NCBI GenBank assembly: GCA_963783835.1
Contig: CAWAOX010000004.1
Span: forward strand, 1 to 18,044
DNA: 18,044 nucleotides
Direction: 5' to 3'
Source of the DNA: CAIQPS01 sp963783835
Lineage (GTDB): Bacteria; Actinomycetota; Thermoleophilia; RBG-16-64-13
Shown: positions 15,284 through 18,044 of the stretch, one piece after another
How the letters are laid out: each line of letters begins with the position of its first letter
Numbering within the stretch: position 1 is the stretch's first letter
The notes under the pieces: model-generated
Seen by the model: only the letters and a program-made list of their open reading frames with translations
Told to the model about the DNA's origin: nothing
The model's database searches: none
Position numbers and translations under genes: made by a program

Positions 15284-16135
15284 ATGAAGAAGATCGTAGT
15301 AGTGGGCGCCGGCACGATGGGTGCCGGCATCGCCCAGGTGGCGGCCGACGCCGGTTACAACGTCGTGCTGGGCGACATCAGCGACGAGTTCGTCCAGCGC
15401 GGCCTCGGGATCGTCTCGAAGAGCCTCAACAAGGCCGTCGAAAAGGGCAAGATCGCTCCCGAGCGGCCGGCCGAGGTCATCGCGAAGATCAAAGGGGTCA
15501 CCAAGGTCGAGGAGACGGCTGAGGTCGCCGACGCCGATCTGGTGATCGAAGCCATCGCCGAGGTAATGGACTGGAAGCGGACGCTCTATCAGGCTTTGGA
15601 CAAGGCCTGCCCGGCCGAGACCATCCTGGCCTCGAACACCTCGAGCCTGAGCATCTCGGAACTGGCCGCGACCACCACCCGGCCCGACAGGTTCATCGGT
15701 CTGCACTTCTTCAACCCGGCGCCGGCCATGCAACTGGTCGAGATCATCGCGGGGGCGGGTACGAGCGCCGATACGGTGAAGGCCTGCGTCGAGTTCACGA
15801 CGTCGATCGGGAAGACCCCGGTCACCGTGTCCGAAGCACCGGGATTCGTGGTGAACCGCATCCTTTTCCCGATGATCAACGAGGCCGCGTTCGTGCTCAT
15901 GGAAGGCACGGCGACCGCGGAGGACATCGACACCGGCATGCAGCTGGGCGCTAACCATCCCATGGGACCGCTGCGCTTGGCCGACTTGGTGGGCATGGAC
16001 GTGACGCTGGCCATCATCGAGAACATCTTCCGTGAGACCGGCGACAGCAAGTACCGGCCGTGCCCGCTCCTGAAGAAGATGGTGCGGGCCGGGTTCCTGG
16101 GCCGCAAGACGGGGCGTGGCTTCTACCAGTACTAG
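15284..16135 (+). CDS. 3-hydroxyacyl-CoA dehydrogenase (Hbd/PaaH type)
   Basis: This 283-residue, single-function enzyme oxidises a 3-hydroxyacyl-CoA to the 3-ketoacyl-CoA with NAD(P). It shows the Rossmann motif GAGTMGAG (8-15), ASNTSSLSI (Ser at about 120), the catalytic His141 in LHFFNP and Glu153 in QLVEII, and the C-terminal helical domain (NRILFPMINEA, HPMGPLRLADLVG, GRKTGRGFYQY). The length equals the family norm. It begins 17 bp after the thiolase stop. Its product would be the natural substrate of that thiolase, and its substrate the product of the hydratases on either side of the operon. Confidence 0.95.
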   Translation: MKKIVVVGAGTMGAGIAQVAADAGYNVVLGDISDEFVQRGLGIVSKSLNKAVEKGKIAPERPAEVIAKIKGVTKVEETAEVADADLVIEAIAEVMDWKRTLYQALDKACPAETILASNTSSLSISELAATTTRPDRFIGLHFFNPAPAMQLVEIIAGAGTSADTVKACVEFTTSIGKTPVTVSEAPGFVVNRILFPMINEAAFVLMEGTATAEDIDTGMQLGANHPMGPLRLADLVGMDVTLAIIENIFRETGDSKYRPCPLLKKMVRAGFLGRKTGRGFYQY

Positions 16136-16174
16136 CGGCGACTGACGAGCCAGACTAGCTGAGGGGGTGGGACG

Positions 16175-16932
16175 GTGTTAGTAAGCGCCTCTCGAGACGG
16201 CGATATCTGCACGGTCACGATCAACCGGCCGGAGGTCATGAACCCCCTGAGCACCCAGGTCTTCAAGGACTTGGAGCAGGTGCTGGACGAGGTCGCCGCC
16301 GACAACGCGGTGAGCGTAGTCATCGTCACCGGGGCCGGCGACAAGTCGTTCGTTGCCGGGGCCGACATCGCCGAGATGCGGAACATGCCCCCGGCCGAGG
16401 CGTACGCCCTCTCCACGAGGGCCCACCGGGTCTTCGACAAGCTGGAGAACCTGCCCCAGCCGACCATCGCCGCGGTCAACGGCTTCGCGCTGGGGGGTGG
16501 CACGGAAGTGGTCCTCTCCTGCGACATCCGGATAGCCTCCGACCGGGCCAAGTTCAGCGACCCGAAGTGTGCCTGGGCATCACCCCGGGGTTCGGCGGCA
16601 CCCAGCGGCTGCCCCGGGCCATCGGCCCCTCGAGGGCGCTCGAGCTGATGCTCACGGGGCGCATGATCGACGCTCAGGAAGCAGTCGCGATAGGCCTCGT
16701 CAACCGGGTGGTTCCGCACCAAGAATTGCGGGACGAGGTGCTTCGCGTCGCTCACTCCATCACGGCGAACGGGCGAAACGCCGTGCGGCTGACCAAGCGG
16801 GCCGTGCGGGCCGGCCAGGACATCGACGTCCAGGCCGGTTGCGAGATCGAGGCTTCCATCTGGGCCCTGTCTTTCGATGAGGAGCGGACGGAGCGGATGA
16901 CTGCCTTCCTGGAGAAGCGCTCGAACAAGTAA
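16175..16932 (+). CDS. Enoyl-CoA hydratase (crotonase family), one frameshift as read
   Basis: This crotonase has about 252 residues once a missing base is restored. Oxyanion-hole motifs are VAGADI and ALGGGTE, whose Glu is the first catalytic residue. The frame breaks at about 16561-16567: the sequence reads GACCCGAAGTG, whereas one more G would give Asp-Pro-Glu-Val and then CLGITPGFGGTQRL in the other frame. The lost base therefore falls in the codon of the second catalytic Glu. The C-terminal part to TAA 16932 is normal. The start is GTG 16175 with GAGGGGGTGGG upstream. It lies 39 bp after the hydroxyacyl-CoA dehydrogenase and is a paralogue of the minus-strand hydratase. A sequencing deletion is the simplest explanation; if real, the gene is dead. 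Confidence 0.86.
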
Positions 16933-16943
16933 GAGGGGGAGCC

Positions 16944-17530
16944 ATGGCGACAGAGGCGGCAAGGGCGGCGGATCTCCGCTTGTTCGGCATCTCCGGCAGC
17001 CTGCGGGCCGGCTCCTACAACTTGGCGCTGCTTCGTGCCGCGGCCGAGGTCTTGCCCCCGGGAGTCAGCCTGGAGATCGGCCGTATCGACGACATCCCCC
17101 TCTACAATGCCGACGTGCAGAGCCAGGGTGACCCCGCACCGGTGGCGCGCCTCAAGAAGCAGATCGAAGACGCGGACGCCTTCATCATAGCCACGCCGGA
17201 GTACAACTACTCCATCCCGGGCGTGCTGAAGAATGCTCTCGATTGGGCTTCGCGTCCGCCCAAGACCTGCTGCCTGCGCAGGAAGCCCATCGGCATAATG
17301 GGCTGTTCGGGCGGAGACAGCGGCACCATACGGGGCAGCTTGCCCTCCGGCAGATGTTTGTCTTCACCGATTCGTACGTGATGCTCCAGCCTGAGTTGCG
17401 CGTTCCGAGGGCGGGGGAGAGCTTCGATCAGGCCGGCAGGCTGGTGGACGCCGCGCTGCGGGAACGGCTCGGGTTGTTCCTCTTCGCGCTGGTGGACTGG
17501 ACGAGAACGTGGGGGGCCGCTAGCTCCTAG
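16944..17530 (+). CDS. NADPH-dependent FMN reductase (NADPH azoreductase/quinone reductase-like), one frameshift as read
   Basis: This flavodoxin-like reductase has about 195 residues after adding one base. It shows GSLRAGSYN (about 14-22), which binds FMN phosphate, and TPEYNYSIPGVLKNALDW (about 79-96), the flavin-ring loop of the ChrR/SsuE-like family. The frame fails within ACGGGGCAG at about 17331-17338. One additional base there (for example five Gs) joins TIRG to QLALRQMFVFTDSYV and a normal C-terminus to TAG 17530. ATG 16944 has GAGGGGGAG upstream. It ends the CoA-ester operon and may supply reduced flavin or detoxify quinones. Its stop overlaps by four bases (CTAG) with the stop of the opposite pgsA-like gene. 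Confidence 0.84.
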
Positions 17531-18044
17531 CCCGGAGGCGCTTCCTCGCCCGGGGCCTGCGGGTTCCGCGTAGCTCTCCAGACGCCGAGAACCTGCTTGC
17601 TGCCCGACAGTACGGCCAGGGCAAGCGCCGGCCAGAGCAGGATCCAGCCTATCTTTATCCAGCCTTCCAACTCGAGGATCCCCCCGAGCAGGAACAGGTA
17701 CAAGGCGACGCTCTGAAAGATCATCTTGGCCTTGCCGAACGCGTTGGCCGGCCGCGCGCTGCGAGTCTGAAGCAGGATCTGGGCGTATACCGCGGTCAGG
17801 GCCAGCTCGATCACTATGAACCCCACCATGACCCAGGCAAGGATGATCTCGTTCTCGTACGCAACGAAAGCGAGCACGGCGGCGACCAGCAGTTTGTCGG
17901 CCAGCGGGTCGATGTAGGTGCCGAGCACGGTTATCTGATCGCGCCTTCGGGCCATAGCGCCGTCGATGAAGTCGGTGCACGTGGCGGCGACGAACACCCC
18001 GAGGGCCCACCAGTCGAGATCCAGCGCGAGGAGGACGAGGACCA
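17527..18044 (-). CDS. pgsA: CDP-alcohol phosphatidyltransferase, PgsA-like (5' end outside window)
   Basis: The frame is open from the window edge (18042) to TAG 17527-17529, so the N-terminus is missing and about 171 residues are visible. A complete CDP-alcohol phosphotransferase motif is present, D-x2-DG-x2-AR-x8-G-x3-D-x3-D, reading from TDFIDGAMARR to GTYIDPLADK. Several hydrophobic helices follow. The likely reaction is CDP-diacylglycerol plus glycerol-3-phosphate giving phosphatidylglycerophosphate, though other family members cannot be excluded. The GTG at 17997 is an internal codon, not the start, because the motif context extends upstream. A hydrophilic Pro/Glu-rich tail ends the protein. 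It is a housekeeping gene and marks the end of the catabolic region. Confidence 0.88.
   Translation of the reverse strand, partial: VLVLLALDLDWWALGVFVAATCTDFIDGAMARRRDQITVLGTYIDPLADKLLVAAVLAFVAYENEIILAWVMVGFIVIELALTAVYAQILLQTRSARPANAFGKAKMIFQSVALYLFLLGGILELEGWIKIGWILLWPALALAVLSGSKQVLGVWRATRNPQAPGEEAPPG

Noticed and set aside
1..18044. CRISPR array, tRNA/rRNA, transposon, prophage or toxin-antitoxin genes
   Set aside because: No regularly spaced repeats, tRNA-like cloverleaf, terminal inverted repeats or recombinase/toxin motifs were seen by reading both strands.

Overview
This GC-rich window reads as part of a bacterial catabolic gene region. It holds a complete branched-chain-amino-acid-type (Liv/HAAT) ABC importer, an oxidoreductase and thiamine-enzyme module, and a CoA-ester degradation operon resembling beta-oxidation. 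A lipid-synthesis gene runs off the right edge. The GC content, frequent GTG/TTG starts, strong GGAGG-type ribosome sites and a solute-binding lipoprotein with a (TTAGPA)n linker would fit a high-GC Gram-positive (Actinomycetota-like) or similar environmental bacterium. That placement is a weak inference. No rRNA, tRNA, CRISPR array, transposase or integrase was seen.

Layout. (1) 1-5251: a lipoprotein solute-binding protein on the minus strand, with a terminator at its 3' end, is divergent from livG-livF-livH-livM, whose four genes overlap end to start. The 440-bp divergent gap carries a clean inverted repeat and a strong hairpin. (2) 5442-9061, plus strand: a VOC/methylmalonyl-CoA-epimerase-like protein, a zinc MDR alcohol dehydrogenase, a 67-residue zinc-ribbon protein, and a transketolase-like enzyme split into two overlapping genes, ending in a hairpin terminator at 9124-9172. 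(3) 9225-11333, plus strand: an NAD-dependent epimerase/dehydratase-type SDR and a second zinc alcohol dehydrogenase, both frameshifted as read. (4) 11349-12134, minus strand: an enoyl-CoA hydratase. (5) 12343-17530, plus strand: class III CoA-transferase, DUF35 zinc-ribbon/OB-fold protein, thiolase-like protein, 3-hydroxyacyl-CoA dehydrogenase, a second enoyl-CoA hydratase and an NADPH-dependent FMN reductase. The last two are frameshifted as read. (6) 17527-18044, minus strand: the 3' part of a CDP-alcohol phosphatidyltransferase (PgsA-like).

How the genes may work together (inference). The importer brings in a small organic acid or amino-acid-like substrate. The dehydrogenases, VOC protein and ThDP enzyme process a hydroxylated or keto intermediate. 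The CoA-transferase activates an acid, and the hydratases, hydroxyacyl-CoA dehydrogenase and thiolase/DUF35 pair cleave the acyl-CoA. The substrate cannot be named from sequence. The most unusual parts are the transketolase-like pair, which keeps the ThDP site but appears to have lost the usual sugar-phosphate anchors; its translationally coupled small zinc-ribbon partner; and the thiolase-like protein, which keeps the nucleophilic Cys but lacks the usual His and second Cys. Five single-base frameshifts lie in four genes between about 9.8 and 17.4 kb. Sequencing or assembly indels are the simplest explanation, and each affected gene is annotated as one reconstructed reading frame.
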